A stretch of 44,572 nucleotides of DNA from an uncultured Clostridia bacterium (GTDB lineage: Bacteria > Bacillota > Clostridia > Lachnospirales > CAG-274): assembly GCA_947589405.1 (NCBI GenBank), contig CANQBT010000002.1:1-44572 (forward strand), written 5' to 3'. Position 1 is the first letter of the stretch, and every line of letters begins with the position of its first letter. Below, piece by piece: positions 8,830-18,693 of the stretch. The position numbers and the translations under genes are program-made. The notes beneath the pieces were generated by a model. That model was not told the DNA's origin. It worked only from the letters and a program-made list of their open reading frames with translations, and made no database searches.

Positions 8830-9882
8830 TTACTCTACAATAATACCCCCGCCTGCAACAAATTCTCCGTCATAAAATACCGCTGCCTGACCTGGTGTAA
8901 CTGCTCTCTGGGGCTTATCGAAAACAGCCTCTATCATATTTTCACCTACAGGTCTTATTATACACTCTGCCATAGACTGATTATACCTGAGCTTGCCCTT
9001 TACTCTTGTTTCTGCCTTTGGCATATCCAGTCCCATAGGGTTGTAATCTCTTACAAGCACATTTGTCTTGAACAGCTCATCATTACTTCCCAATACCACT
9101 TGATTTTTTTCAACATCAATTTTTGTAACATAGGCAGGAACGCCTAAAGCTATGCCAAGTCCCTTTCTCTGACCTATGGTATAGGCGCTTATGCCCTTAT
9201 GGCGGCCAAGCACATTGCCCCTGCTGTCAACAAAATCTCCCTCAGGCACAACGGCGTCGGTGTTTTCGCTTATGAATCGGTTGTAATCTCCGTCGGGAAC
9301 AAAGCATATATCCTGGCTGTCGGGCTTGTCTGCAACTCTCAGACCTATCTTCTTTGCAGTTTCCCTTATCTCCGTCTTGGAATACTGTCCCACAGGCATA
9401 AGAGTGTGCTCAAGCTGATACTGAGTCAAGGCATAAAGAGCATATGTCTGATCCTTGCTTTCCGCAGTTTTAAGAGTATATCTGCCTGTATTCGGGTGCT
9501 TTGTCACAGCTGCATAATGCCCTGTGGCAATATGATCTGCGCCTATTTCCATTGCTCTGTTTAAAAGGGCTTCCCACTTGACATAGCGGTTGCAGGCAAT
9601 ACATGGATTGGGCGTAGCGCCTCTGAGATATTCGGAAATAAAATAATCTATAACATACTTTTGAAATTCTTTTTTGAAATTAAAGACATAATGAGGTATG
9701 CCTATGCTGTCGGCAACTGCTCTTGCGTCCTCAGCAGCGGAAAGTCCGCAGCAGAGTCCCTCTTTATCGGCGCCTTCAAAAAGCGCCATAGTAATGCCTA
9801 TAACGTCATGACCCTGCTCTTTAAGGAGATATGCGGCAACAGAGGAATCCACACCTCCTGACATACCTACTGCGACTTTCAT
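8830..9882 (-). CDS. mnmA: tRNA-specific 2-thiouridylase MnmA
   Basis: MKVAVGMSGGVDSSVAAYLLKEQGHDVIGITM...TPNPCIACNRYVKW...YTIGQRKGLGIALG. Confidence 0.96.
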   Translation of the reverse strand: MKVAVGMSGGVDSSVAAYLLKEQGHDVIGITMALFEGADKEGLCCGLSAAEDARAVADSIGIPHYVFNFKKEFQKYVIDYFISEYLRGATPNPCIACNRYVKWEALLNRAMEIGADHIATGHYAAVTKHPNTGRYTLKTAESKDQTYALYALTQYQLEHTLMPVGQYSKTEIRETAKKIGLRVADKPDSQDICFVPDGDYNRFISENTDAVVPEGDFVDSRGNVLGRHKGISAYTIGQRKGLGIALGVPAYVTKIDVEKNQVVLGSNDELFKTNVLVRDYNPMGLDMPKAETRVKGKLRYNQSMAECIIRPVGENMIEAVFDKPQRAVTPGQAAVFYDGEFVAGGGIIVE

Positions 9883-9883
9883 A

Positions 9884-10324
9884 TTATTCCTCCTCAGGAA
9901 TTTCCTCGTGTTCGCTTATATCGTTTACAGGCTCTTCAAGACCCTCTATAACTATGCCGTTTTTCTGAGCATAGTCCCAAAGGGCAGCATGGAGAGCTTC
10001 CTCAGCAAGACATGAACAATGTACCTTAATAGGCGGAAGTCCGTCAAGTGCTTCCATAACGGCCTTGTTTGTTATCTCCATAGCCTCCTGTATAGTCTTG
10101 CCCTTTATAAGCTCGGTAGCCATAGAGCTTGTGGCAACGGCAGCACCGCAGCCGAAGGTCTTGAACTTAGCGTCCTTTACAATATTGTCCTCTATCTTAA
10201 GATAGACCTTCATAATATCTCCGCACTTGGCGTTGCCTACTGTGCCGACACCGCTGGCGTCCTCGATCTCTCCTACATTTCTGGGATTCATGAAATGATC
10301 CATTACCTTTTCGCTGTATTGCAT
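9884..10324 (-). CDS. nifU: iron-sulfur cluster assembly scaffold protein NifU/IscU-like
   Basis: MQYSEKVMDHFMNPRNVGEIEDASGVGTVGNAKCGDIMKVYLK...FGCGAAVATSSMATE...KVHCSCLAEEAL: three conserved Cys. Confidence 0.94.
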   Translation of the reverse strand: MQYSEKVMDHFMNPRNVGEIEDASGVGTVGNAKCGDIMKVYLKIEDNIVKDAKFKTFGCGAAVATSSMATELIKGKTIQEAMEITNKAVMEALDGLPPIKVHCSCLAEEALHAALWDYAQKNGIVIEGLEEPVNDISEHEEIPEEE

Positions 10325-10336
10325 TTATATCTCTCC

Positions 10337-11512
10337 TTAATTTTTATTTTTCAAAATTTCCTCATAGAGAGGTGACATCATTCTGAGTCTTTCTATAATA
10401 GGCGGAAGCTCCTGTATAACATAGTCAACCTGTTCTTCTGTTGTAAAATGACCCATAGTAAGCCTTACTGAGCCATGAGCCTTTTCATGAGGAAGTCCTA
10501 TTGCCAAAAGCACATGGGAAGGGTCAAGAGAACCGCTTGTGCAGGCGCTTCCCGAAGAAGCGCATATACCCTTGTAGTCCAGAAGAAGCAGTATGCTTTC
10601 GCCCTCTATATATTCAAATGAAATATTGGCATTTCCCGGAAGTCTATTTACAGGATGTCCGTTAAGCCTTGAATATGGTACCTTTTCAAGTATACTGTTT
10701 ATAAGCTTATCCCTAAGAGCTGTAAGTCTTGGCATCTCCTCAGGCAGCTCCTTTACTGCCAGCTCTGCCGCAAGTCCCATACCTATTATACCGGGTACGT
10801 TTTCGGTACCGGCTCTTCTGCTTCTCTCCTGAGCGCCGCCATGTATAAGAGGAGTTATCTTGATACCCTTTCTCACATAAAGAGCACCGATGCCCTTTGG
10901 TCCGTAGAACTTGTGACCGCTCATAGAGAGCATATCTATATTCATAGCCTTTACGTCAATAGGCACATGACCTACAGCCTGTACTGCGTCTGTGTGGAAA
11001 AGTATGCCCTTTTCCCTTGCAAAGGCGCCTATTTCCGAAATAGGCTCTATTGTGCCTATTTCGTTATTGGCAAACATTATCGTAATAAGAATGGTGTCAT
11101 CTCTTACTGCCTTCTTAACGTCCTCCAATGAAACAAGTCCGTATTCGTCAACAGGCAGATAAGTCACCTCATAGCCCTTTGTTTCCAAATATTCGCAGGT
11201 ATGAAGCACGGCGTGATGCTCTATGCAGCTTGTTATAATATGCTTGCCCTTATCGGCATAGCTTTCCGCAACGCCCTTTATAGCCCAGTTGTCCGCCTCT
11301 GAACCTCCTGCTGTAAAGTATACCTCATTTACTTCGGAATTAATAGCTGCGGCTATCTGTCCTCTTGCCTTTTCAACAGCCGTTTTGTTTTTCTGAGCGA
11401 TCTTATATATACTTGAGGGATTGCCATAGCTCTCAGTAAAATAGCTTGCCATCGCCTCTGCAACTTCGGGTCTTGTTGCCGTAGTTGCGGCATTGTCAAA
11501 ATAATATTCCAT
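10337..11512 (-). CDS. nifS: cysteine desulfurase NifS/IscS
   Basis: [21 protein letters not shown]...[17 protein letters not shown]...[23 protein letters not shown]...[23 protein letters not shown]. Confidence 0.95.
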   Translation of the reverse strand: MEYYFDNAATTATRPEVAEAMASYFTESYGNPSSIYKIAQKNKTAVEKARGQIAAAINSEVNEVYFTAGGSEADNWAIKGVAESYADKGKHIITSCIEHHAVLHTCEYLETKGYEVTYLPVDEYGLVSLEDVKKAVRDDTILITIMFANNEIGTIEPISEIGAFAREKGILFHTDAVQAVGHVPIDVKAMNIDMLSMSGHKFYGPKGIGALYVRKGIKITPLIHGGAQERSRRAGTENVPGIIGMGLAAELAVKELPEEMPRLTALRDKLINSILEKVPYSRLNGHPVNRLPGNANISFEYIEGESILLLLDYKGICASSGSACTSGSLDPSHVLLAIGLPHEKAHGSVRLTMGHFTTEEQVDYVIQELPPIIERLRMMSPLYEEILKNKN

Positions 11513-11524
11513 TTTTCTCTCTCC

Positions 11525-11935
11525 TTACTTTTCAACTAATTCCGCAAGGGATATATTGTTGGCAGTTTCGCTTACGCTGTCGCTGAGCTTAGCCCATACA
11601 TCTCTTGTAACACAGCTGTCGCAGTTACCTGTGCCGCAGCTTTCGCTTTTGGAAAGGCACTCCACCAGCTCCATAGGTCCTTCAACAGCCCTCAGCACAT
11701 CTCCTACCGATATGTCCTTTGCATTTTTATTCAGAATATATCCGCCCTGAGCGCCTCTTGTGCTCTTTACGAGCTGAGCCTTCTTAAGCGGAGAAATAAG
11801 CTGTTCCAGATAGTTTTCGCTTATGCCTGTTCTCTCTGCTATGGACTTAAGAGAAACACAGGTGTTGTCCTTTGAATTTGCGGCAATATCCACCATTGCC
11901 TTAAGTCCGTAACGCCCACGTGTAGATATTTTCAT
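11525..11935 (-). CDS. iscR: Rrf2 family transcriptional regulator, IscR-like
   Basis: MKISTRGRYGLKAMVDIAANSK...SLKSIAERTGISENYLEQLISPLKKAQLVKSTRGAQGGYIL. First gene of the iscR-nifS-nifU-mnmA run. Confidence 0.88.
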   Translation of the reverse strand: MKISTRGRYGLKAMVDIAANSKDNTCVSLKSIAERTGISENYLEQLISPLKKAQLVKSTRGAQGGYILNKNAKDISVGDVLRAVEGPMELVECLSKSESCGTGNCDSCVTRDVWAKLSDSVSETANNISLAELVEK

Positions 11936-11952
11936 AATATCACCTTCTTTAA

Positions 11953-12023
11953 TTCCGAGTTTTTAAGTCGGTTTTAATTATAGTATCACTATTATACTGC
12001 AATGTCAAGTATTTTAGTCGGAA
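11953..12023 (-). promoter_or_regulatory. predicted iscR promoter with two Rrf2-type operator boxes
   Basis: Minus-strand TTGACA (12003-12008) with A/T-rich -10 about 17 nt downstream. Two related boxes: ccgagtttttaagtcgg (11955-11971) and caagtattttagtcgg (12006-12021). Confidence 0.55.
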
Positions 12024-12059
12024 TTTCTCAAATAATAAAATATCCCTATTTTCATTGCA

Positions 12060-12668
12060 TTATTCCCTGTCAAATATATATCCCTCAGGGACCTTTCCAT
12101 TGAATATCGTATCTACGAGCATTACCTTTCTCTTTACGGCGACCTCCTTCTTCCACAGAGGATTTACTATGGCAATGCGGCACTCTACATTAAGCCACAC
12201 CGTATACGATACCTGATTTATACCTGCGGACCTCATTTCGGAATCATAGTCGGCTGTGACCTGACCTGCCGACTGTAGATACACAGGCACGCTTATGCCT
12301 GTGTTGGAAAGTATGCCTATTCCAGAAAATATACCTACAGGCAAAGAGATCTTCTCATCTTCAAGAGCGCCCAGACTGTTTGAAAGCTGAAGAGCGGTTT
12401 CCGAGCAAAGACGGTTAATAAGAAGAGAATTTATATTCACACGATCGTCTCCCACTTCCTGAATAAAATCCTCCGTGCTTATGCCAAGACTCACCGCACT
12501 TTTATCCACAGCTTCGGAAATTTCATTGTTTATCCTTGAAACGGCATATTTCTGACTTACGGCTATTGCAGTAGGCAAAACGAACCTGTTGTATGAATAT
12601 ATCAGAGCCGAAATAAACAGCATAAAAAGCAAAATTGATAGAATTAATTTATTCTTAATAAAAATCAC
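12060..12668 (-). CDS. yunB: sporulation protein YunB
   Basis: MIFIKNKLILSILLFMLFISALIYSYNRFVLPTAIAVSQKYAVSRINNEISEAV...LPVGIFSGIGILSNTGISVPVYLQSAGQVTADYDSEMRSAGINQ: YunB family. Confidence 0.88.
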   Translation of the reverse strand: MIFIKNKLILSILLFMLFISALIYSYNRFVLPTAIAVSQKYAVSRINNEISEAVDKSAVSLGISTEDFIQEVGDDRVNINSLLINRLCSETALQLSNSLGALEDEKISLPVGIFSGIGILSNTGISVPVYLQSAGQVTADYDSEMRSAGINQVSYTVWLNVECRIAIVNPLWKKEVAVKRKVMLVDTIFNGKVPEGYIFDRE

Positions 12669-12792
12669 AGCCTTTTTTTAAAATTTATACTTTATATATT
12701 GACAAATATTTGATATAATCAATATAAAGGGTATTGTGTATATATTCGTATATTAATTTATATGATATGTTAAACATTATTTTTCTATAAAT

Positions 12793-15700
12793 ATGGGAGG
12801 GAAAACGATGAATCCATCCGATGAAACAAGGAGACGTTCAGCCCATGTAGAGACTGAAAGACTTAAAAATAAAAAGAAGAAAAAGTCCTTTTGGGGTACC
12901 GATGCAGGCAAAAGCGACGGTACTAAAAAGCGCAAAAAAATAGCGGCTTCGTCAGACAATCCCGTTAAAGCCTCAGAAGCGGCAGCTCACAGAGAGCATC
13001 TCTCTGAGGACGCTGAAAAAACAGCTCACAGGACTGCAAGACCTCATTCAGAGGATACCGAAAGAGCAGCCCACAGGACTGCAAGACCTCATTCCGAAAA
13101 TCCCGAAACAGCAGCTCACAGGACTGCCAGACCTCATTCGGAAAATCCCGAAGCAGCAGCCCACAGAGCTGCAAGACCTCATTCGGAAAATCCCGAAGCA
13201 GCCCACAGGGTAAGGTCCGATGCCGATGCAATTTCCGATAACGACATCAAAAAGCAAAGAGGCGAAGCCCCTTCTAATGCAAAAAAGCAGCAAGGCGGTC
13301 CGGCTACTGAGGGTAAGGAAAAGGGCACAAAGCTTGTGCGCAAAAATAACTCAGGCAAGATACATAACGAATCCAGAGCCTCTATGACCGCTGCCGAAAG
13401 AAAGGATTATTACAAATACACCGCAAAGGAAGCCCGAAAGAAGAAAAACAAAAAGCGTTCAAAGCCATTTTCCGTTTTTCTCACATTCCTTCTTATGATA
13501 GTGATAATGGTAGGCTTTGCGGCAGGCGGAGTGCTTATTGGCGGATATGTAGCCATTATACGCAGTATACCTGAAATGGGAATAGTGAACATAAAGCCGG
13601 GAGCCTATACGTCAGTAATATATGACAATGACAACAACGAGCTGAGTAAGCTGCATGGTGATGAAAACAGAGAATATGTTACTCTTGATCAGATACCCAA
13701 GAATATGCAGCAGGCTGTTATAGCCATAGAGGACGAGAGATTCTATGAGCACGACGGCGTGGATATACAAGGCTTTGCAAGAGCCGTATATTCCACAGCT
13801 ACCGGCCAGCAGCTTCAGGGTGGTTCCACTATCACTCAGCAGCTTATAAAGAACAATATCACAAAGGTACCCAGAAATACAGTAAAGACAAAGCTCAAAG
13901 AGCAGTATCTTGCTCTTAAGTACGAAAAGGAACTTGAAGATGAGCTTGGCAGCAAGGAGGCTGCCAAAAACTATATACTGGAGCTTTATCTCAACACTAT
14001 AGGTCTGGGACATGGATATAATGGTATAAAGACAGCGGCAGAGGGTTATTTCGGCAAAGAGCCTTCAGAGCTTACATTGGCTGAATGCGCATGCCTTGCC
14101 GGTATAACCAACAACCCGTCTCTTTATTCACCACGTTCCAATCCCGAAGGCAATAAAAAAAGACAGGTCATAATACTTAACTATATGCTCAATCAGGGCA
14201 GGATAACCCAAGAGGAATATAATGCCGCTATAAACGAGGACGTATATTCCAAAGTAAAGAAGTCCGACATAACAAATGGAGAGGACGCAGAAGCAGGCAA
14301 TATACACAGCTATTATGAGGACGCTCTTATCAATCAGATCTCAGAGGATCTACAGACAAAGTACAACTGGTCCGTACAGGAGGCCAACAACATTATATAT
14401 AACGGCGGCCTTCAGATATATTCCAATCTGGATCCCAGAATACAGAAGATAGTTGATACTGAGTATAATGACGACAGCAACTTCCCATGGGTAACATACA
14501 GCATAGGAATAGACTACAGAGTTTCTGTAGAGGATATAAACACAGGAGAGCAGACTCATTCTCAGTACAGCAAAATAGCCCGCTCACAGACAGGTGCCGA
14601 AGGCTGGGTAGCCGATAAAAAGGCAGAGATAGAAGCAGGTCTTGGACCCAATCAGAGAATAGTTGCGGACAAGGCATACTATACAAAGCAGCCCCAGTCA
14701 GCTATGGCTATTATAGACTATCACACAGGTGAAATAAAGGCTATAGCAGGCGGCAGAGGTGAAAAGACTGTAAACAGAGCATTTAACAGGGCTACAGACT
14801 CAGCAAGACAGCCGGGATCCGTATTTAAGATACTGGCAGCCTATGCGCCTGCTCTGGATATGGGCAAAATATCAAATGCAACTACTATAGTGGACGAACC
14901 ATACAGGACATCAGACGGTTATGCTCCAAACAACTGGTGGGGAAAGAGCTACAGAGGTCCCGTATCTATAAGACAGGGTATAAAGGACTCTATGAACATA
15001 ATAGCCGTTAAGGTAATGGTGGAAACAGGCATAGACCTTTGCTATGACTATCTGCTCAACTTTGGCTTTACCACTCTTGAAAATGACAACCATGCGGCTA
15101 CGGCTCTTGGCGGTCTTACAAACGGCGTTACTCAGGTAGAGGTAGCGGCTGCATACGGCACTATTGCCAACAACGGTCAGTATCTCAAGCCGTATTTCTA
15201 CGATAAGGTGCTTGACCATGACGGCAATGTCCTTCTGGAAAATTCTCACGAATCAAAGCAGGTGCTTAAGCCGTCTACGGGATATATACTTACAGACCTT
15301 ATGACAAGCGTTGTTACAAACGGTACAGGTACTCAGGCAAGACTCAGCAAAATGCCTGTAGCAGGCAAGACCGGTACGACCACAGATGCAAAGGACCTTA
15401 CATTCGTTGGCTACACTCCATACTATGTGGCAAGCATATGGCTTGGCTATGATAACTACGACGATACCGTAAGGAACATGAACAACATAAATCAGTCCGT
15501 ACATCTTAGAATGTGGAGAAATATAATGGAACAGGTCCACAGCGGACTTGAGGTGAAGCAATTTGAAAAGCCCGAGGGCGTTGAAAAGATGAAGGTATGC
15601 AAAATATCAGGAAAGAAGGCTAACAGCAGAATGGGCTGTCCTTCCGTTACCGATTATTTTGATACTGCTTCCGTAGGAGATTACTGTACAAGCCATAAGG

Positions 15701-16113
15701 GCTACAAGGGCGGATATTTCGCAAGCTCTTCCGGCTACGGCAGTACATATGACAGCGATGATAACACCGACTCCAACACCTCCAGGAAGAAAACTTCAAC
15801 TAAGAAAAATACGTCCTCAGACAGCAATGACACTACAAAGGCAAGTACTGATACCAATAACAGCGATAAGGAGACACCGCAGAGCAATAACGATACGGCG
15901 CCGTCTGATAATACAGGCGGTGACAGCACGCCTGCCGCTCCGACAGATACGGCTCCGCCTTCTGAGGTAGCTGCGCCTTCGGCTCCGTCAGCGCCGGCAG
16001 ATACGACTCCGGCTCCTGCTGACACACCGGCTGCGCCGTCAGATACGGCTCCGACCCCTGCGCCTTCTCCGCCTGCTGCTGCAAGCGCTCCCGAAGGAGA
16101 AGCCTCTCAATAG
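12793..16113 (+). CDS. class A penicillin-binding protein, PBP1A family (transglycosylase/transpeptidase)
   Basis: GT51 motif IEDERFYEHDGVDIQGFARA...GGSTITQQLIKN; transpeptidase SARQPGSVFK, SMN and KTGTT motifs. Long basic cytoplasmic N-terminus; Ala/Pro/Thr-rich C-terminal tail. Confidence 0.95.
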   Translation: MGGKTMNPSDETRRRSAHVETERLKNKKKKKSFWGTDAGKSDGTKKRKKIAASSDNPVKASEAAAHREHLSEDAEKTAHRTARPHSEDTERAAHRTARPHSENPETAAHRTARPHSENPEAAAHRAARPHSENPEAAHRVRSDADAISDNDIKKQRGEAPSNAKKQQGGPATEGKEKGTKLVRKNNSGKIHNESRASMTAAERKDYYKYTAKEARKKKNKKRSKPFSVFLTFLLMIVIMVGFAAGGVLIGGYVAIIRSIPEMGIVNIKPGAYTSVIYDNDNNELSKLHGDENREYVTLDQIPKNMQQAVIAIEDERFYEHDGVDIQGFARAVYSTATGQQLQGGSTITQQLIKNNITKVPRNTVKTKLKEQYLALKYEKELEDELGSKEAAKNYILELYLNTIGLGHGYNGIKTAAEGYFGKEPSELTLAECACLAGITNNPSLYSPRSNPEGNKKRQVIILNYMLNQGRITQEEYNAAINEDVYSKVKKSDITNGEDAEAGNIHSYYEDALINQISEDLQTKYNWSVQEANNIIYNGGLQIYSNLDPRIQKIVDTEYNDDSNFPWVTYSIGIDYRVSVEDINTGEQTHSQYSKIARSQTGAEGWVADKKAEIEAGLGPNQRIVADKAYYTKQPQSAMAIIDYHTGEIKAIAGGRGEKTVNRAFNRATDSARQPGSVFKILAAYAPALDMGKISNATTIVDEPYRTSDGYAPNNWWGKSYRGPVSIRQGIKDSMNIIAVKVMVETGIDLCYDYLLNFGFTTLENDNHAATALGGLTNGVTQVEVAAAYGTIANNGQYLKPYFYDKVLDHDGNVLLENSHESKQVLKPSTGYILTDLMTSVVTNGTGTQARLSKMPVAGKTGTTTDAKDLTFVGYTPYYVASIWLGYDNYDDTVRNMNNINQSVHLRMWRNIMEQVHSGLEVKQFEKPEGVEKMKVCKISGKKANSRMGCPSVTDYFDTASVGDYCTSHKGYKGGYFASSSGYGSTYDSDDNTDSNTSRKKTSTKKNTSSDSNDTTKASTDTNNSDKETPQSNNDTAPSDNTGGDSTPAAPTDTAPPSEVAAPSAPSAPADTTPAPADTPAAPSDTAPTPAPSPPAAASAPEGEASQ
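13021..13215 (+). repeat. in-frame 45-bp coding tandem repeat in the PBP N-terminus (about 4 units)
   Basis: Units AAHRTARPHSE(D/N)(T/P)E(R/T/A), about 15 aa each, starting at 13021, 13066, 13111 and 13156; followed by partial AHR. Confidence 0.9.
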
Positions 16114-16146
16114 GGAAATATTGGTGTTTAATAAATAACCCTTCCA

Positions 16147-16174
16147 CCATTTCAAACAATCTTGTTTGAAATGG
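16147..16174. repeat. perfect inverted repeat / hairpin downstream of the PBP gene
   Basis: CCATTTCAAACAA-tc-TTGTTTGAAATGG, 13-bp arms. No following T-tract. Confidence 0.7.
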
Positions 16175-16199
16175 TCAGCACTTTCGACAAGCCGAAATC

Positions 16200-16276
16200 G
16201 GGCGACACGATGGTCGCCCCTACAAAATAAAACAAAACTTATGATACAGTTTGTAGGGGCATGCATTGTACGTCCT
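16200..16276. repeat. dispersed palindromic intergenic repeat, family A copy 2
   Basis: gggcgacacgatggtcgcccctacaaa...gtttgtaggggcatgcattgtacgtcctg, homologous to 8685-8760. Internal inverted arms GCCCCTACAAA / TTTGTAGGGGC. Confidence 0.65.
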
Positions 16277-16324
16277 GTGGGCTAGGTGTGGCTAGGATGG
16301 GTGGACATAGGGTGGACACACAAA

Positions 16325-16375
16325 TCAAAAACTGCCGCATCAAAACCTCTTTAAAGGTTTTGATGCGGCAGTCTT
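16325..16375 (-). terminator. strong intrinsic terminator downstream of PAP2 (possibly bidirectional)
   Basis: ACTGCCGCATCAAAACCT / AGGTTTTGATGCGGCAGT, 18-bp perfect stem (16331-16348 / 16355-16372). Minus-strand T-run immediately follows. Confidence 0.85.
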
Positions 16376-16385
16376 ATTTATATAA

Positions 16386-16874
16386 TCACACAACTGTTCC
16401 TATAAGTCCGCCGATAGCAGCCACCGCCCAGCCGCACAGCACGTCCAGAGGATAGTGGACTCCTGTCATAACTCTTGACATGCCTGTAAACAGAGCCAGT
16501 ACCATAAGCAAGACACCTATCGGGGGATATACCCATAACCAGCTAAAGGCTATTATCATAGAAGAAGCCGCATGATTGCTTGGGAAAGAACCGTTTTCCT
16601 CATGGGAAACAAGCCTTTCGATGCCTTCCCTTACAAAGGGTCTGGGCTTGTTCAGTACCTTCCTGAGCACAGTATTTACAACAAGTACCGCAAAGGGCAC
16701 AATTATATATCCCTTCACATCGGCAGAATGTCTTACTATAAGCAATAAAAAACCGAGTCCGTAAAAAAACACGTAAACAGGTTTTGACGCTTCCGTAAGA
16801 AAGACCGCAGCCTTCTTCACAGCTTCATTATTTAAGGTATGATCGTATATCTTGAAAAAAAGCCTTCTGTTCAT
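16386..16874 (-). CDS. phosphatase PAP2 family protein
   Basis: NKPRPFV...GSFPSNHAASSMI...SRVMTGVHYPLDVLCGW: PAP2 motifs. ATG overlaps the dapF stop by 1 nt. Confidence 0.92.
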   Translation of the reverse strand: MNRRLFFKIYDHTLNNEAVKKAAVFLTEASKPVYVFFYGLGFLLLIVRHSADVKGYIIVPFAVLVVNTVLRKVLNKPRPFVREGIERLVSHEENGSFPSNHAASSMIIAFSWLWVYPPIGVLLMVLALFTGMSRVMTGVHYPLDVLCGWAVAAIGGLIGTVV

Positions 16875-17716
16875 TATTCTCCCCAGACACCGTCGCATAT
16901 AAATTCCGCAGGACCCGTCATATATACGTGATCGTCCTCTTCATTCCAATGTATTGTAAGAGTGCCGCCCAGAAGCTTTACAGCTACAGGCACTCTCGGA
17001 CATAACCCCTTTATATTGGCGGCTACGACACAAGCGCATGTGCCTGTTCCGCAAGCCCATGTTTCTCCTGCACCTCTTTCCCACACTCTCATTTTAAGAT
17101 GAGTATCATCGACCTTTTCCACAAACTCTACATTTGTCTTTCTGGGAAAATGCATATCTGTTTCTACAACAGAGCCGTATTTCTTAACGTCAAAATTCAT
17201 AACGTCCTCATCTATAAACGCAACGGCATGGGGATTTCCCATAGATACGCATGTAAAGGCAAATTCCCTGTCGCAAGATGTAATTTTAAGGTCTGTGACA
17301 GGCTCACCCTCCGCCTTTACGGGAATATCCTCAGGCTTAAGCACAGGCTTGCCCATATCTACAGTCATAAGCTCTGCTTCGCCCTTGTCGTTTTCATGTA
17401 TCTCTATTACCTTTATGCCTGCAAGGGTTTCAAGAGTAATGGGATTCTTACGCACTATATTTCTGTCATAAACATATCTGCCTACGCAGCGTGAAGCGTT
17501 GCCGCACATTTCGGCTTCTGAACCGTCGGAATTGAACATTCTCATTCTGACATCGGCTACCTCGCTTGGGCATATGAGCACAAGTCCGTCAGAGCCTACG
17601 CCAAAGTGTCTGTCGCTTATTTTCTTGGCGACCGTTGAAGGGTCGTCGACCTTTTCCTCAAAGCAGTTTACATATATATAGTCGTTTCCGCAGCCATGCA
17701 TTTTTGTAAATTTCAT
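16874..17716 (-). CDS. dapF: diaminopimelate epimerase
   Basis: [19 protein letters not shown]...[25 protein letters not shown]...[21 protein letters not shown]. Confidence 0.96.
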   Translation of the reverse strand: MKFTKMHGCGNDYIYVNCFEEKVDDPSTVAKKISDRHFGVGSDGLVLICPSEVADVRMRMFNSDGSEAEMCGNASRCVGRYVYDRNIVRKNPITLETLAGIKVIEIHENDKGEAELMTVDMGKPVLKPEDIPVKAEGEPVTDLKITSCDREFAFTCVSMGNPHAVAFIDEDVMNFDVKKYGSVVETDMHFPRKTNVEFVEKVDDTHLKMRVWERGAGETWACGTGTCACVVAANIKGLCPRVPVAVKLLGGTLTIHWNEEDDHVYMTGPAEFICDGVWGE

Positions 17717-17727
17717 AATTTTCTCCC

Positions 17728-18669
17728 TTACTGTATGTGTATTTCGTTCCAAACCGTATCGTTTCTTGTAACATCGGTATCTCCTGCCCAGCTGTCATTC
17801 TGAGCCTGATATATTTCCTGTTTTTTCTCATTTATATAGTCTGCTCTTATCTGTTCTTTAAGGTCGTTGCCCTTATCCTTTATATCCATTACCTTGAATA
17901 TATGGTATCCGTCGGCATCTTCCGCCAAAGTGCATTGACCCTTTTTAAGAGCGTATATCTTATCAAGAGTATCCTCTGTATAAAGACTTGGGTCCAGTAT
18001 AAAGGACTCCTTGTTCCCTTTCGGCGCCACCTCCGACATTACGCTGTCAAAGTCGGCTCCCTTGCTTATCTTGTCATAAGCCGCATGTATCTTGTCGGCA
18101 TTTGCGGTACCTGCCGCATCTGCCTGAAGAAATATCTCCTTTATTCTGTAATCCATAAAAAGAGATTTGTTTTCCTCATAATAATGATTAAGGTATTCTT
18201 CAAACTCCTCCTCGTTTACAACATAGCTGTCTGTCACATAGCTGTAGACCTTCTGCTGTATTACGCCCTCCTCCATAATGGAATATATCTCATCTCTGTC
18301 AAGATCAAGGGCTTCAAGCTCTTCGGGAGTAAACTCCGTCATAAGACTGTCTGTCTGCTCTTCTATAGACGCCTTATCCTCTTCGGTCACTTCTATATTA
18401 AGAGAAGGCGCTTCCTTTACAGCCGTTTTTACCATAAGTATGGAATTGACTGCATTCTGCTTGGCGACCTCCTCAGCGCTTACGCCGTCAAAATCCGCCT
18501 GCCATATATCTGTGCCGCCCTGCTGCTCAAAGCTCTTCTTCTGCTCCTTCAGGTATACCATATATTCTCCACGACCGATTTTATCATTTCCTATTTTTAC
18601 AACATAACCGCCTGTACCGCAGCCTGTAAGCAAAAAAACAGTCAAAAGCAATAATATAAATTTCTTCAT
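17728..18669 (-). CDS. peptidylprolyl isomerase, PrsA/SurA-like lipoprotein (PpiC-type domain)
   Basis: Lipobox [11 protein letters not shown]; parvulin-like region [41 protein letters not shown]...[20 protein letters not shown]. Confidence 0.82.
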   Translation of the reverse strand: MKKFILLLLTVFLLTGCGTGGYVVKIGNDKIGRGEYMVYLKEQKKSFEQQGGTDIWQADFDGVSAEEVAKQNAVNSILMVKTAVKEAPSLNIEVTEEDKASIEEQTDSLMTEFTPEELEALDLDRDEIYSIMEEGVIQQKVYSYVTDSYVVNEEEFEEYLNHYYEENKSLFMDYRIKEIFLQADAAGTANADKIHAAYDKISKGADFDSVMSEVAPKGNKESFILDPSLYTEDTLDKIYALKKGQCTLAEDADGYHIFKVMDIKDKGNDLKEQIRADYINEKKQEIYQAQNDSWAGDTDVTRNDTVWNEIHIQ

Positions 18670-18693
18670 GGCAAACACTCCCTGTGTAACTAC

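Noticed and set aside
12697-12726. Consensus promoter ttgaca...tataat upstream of the PBP gene
   Set aside because: The two hexamers are separated by only 9 nt, incompatible with a sigma-A promoter using both.
12965-13293. Minus-strand repetitive ORFs (DFPNEVLQSCGLLLR..., FGIFRMRSCSSVGCC...)
   Set aside because: They are shadow translations of the 45-bp tandem repeat in the PBP gene.
16147-16174. Terminator for the PBP gene at the CCATTTCAAACAA hairpin
   Set aside because: Strong 13-bp stem but no T-tract on either side, so it was listed only as an inverted repeat.
17737-18654. 305-aa plus-strand ORF opposite the PrsA-like gene (and similar long antisense ORFs at 877-1365, 1473-1922, 2765-3307, 20193-20912, 26855-27451)
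   Set aside because: All lie antisense to well-supported genes. Their translations are low in recognisable motifs and rich in Tyr/Cys/Ile, as expected from reverse reading of codon-biased genes.
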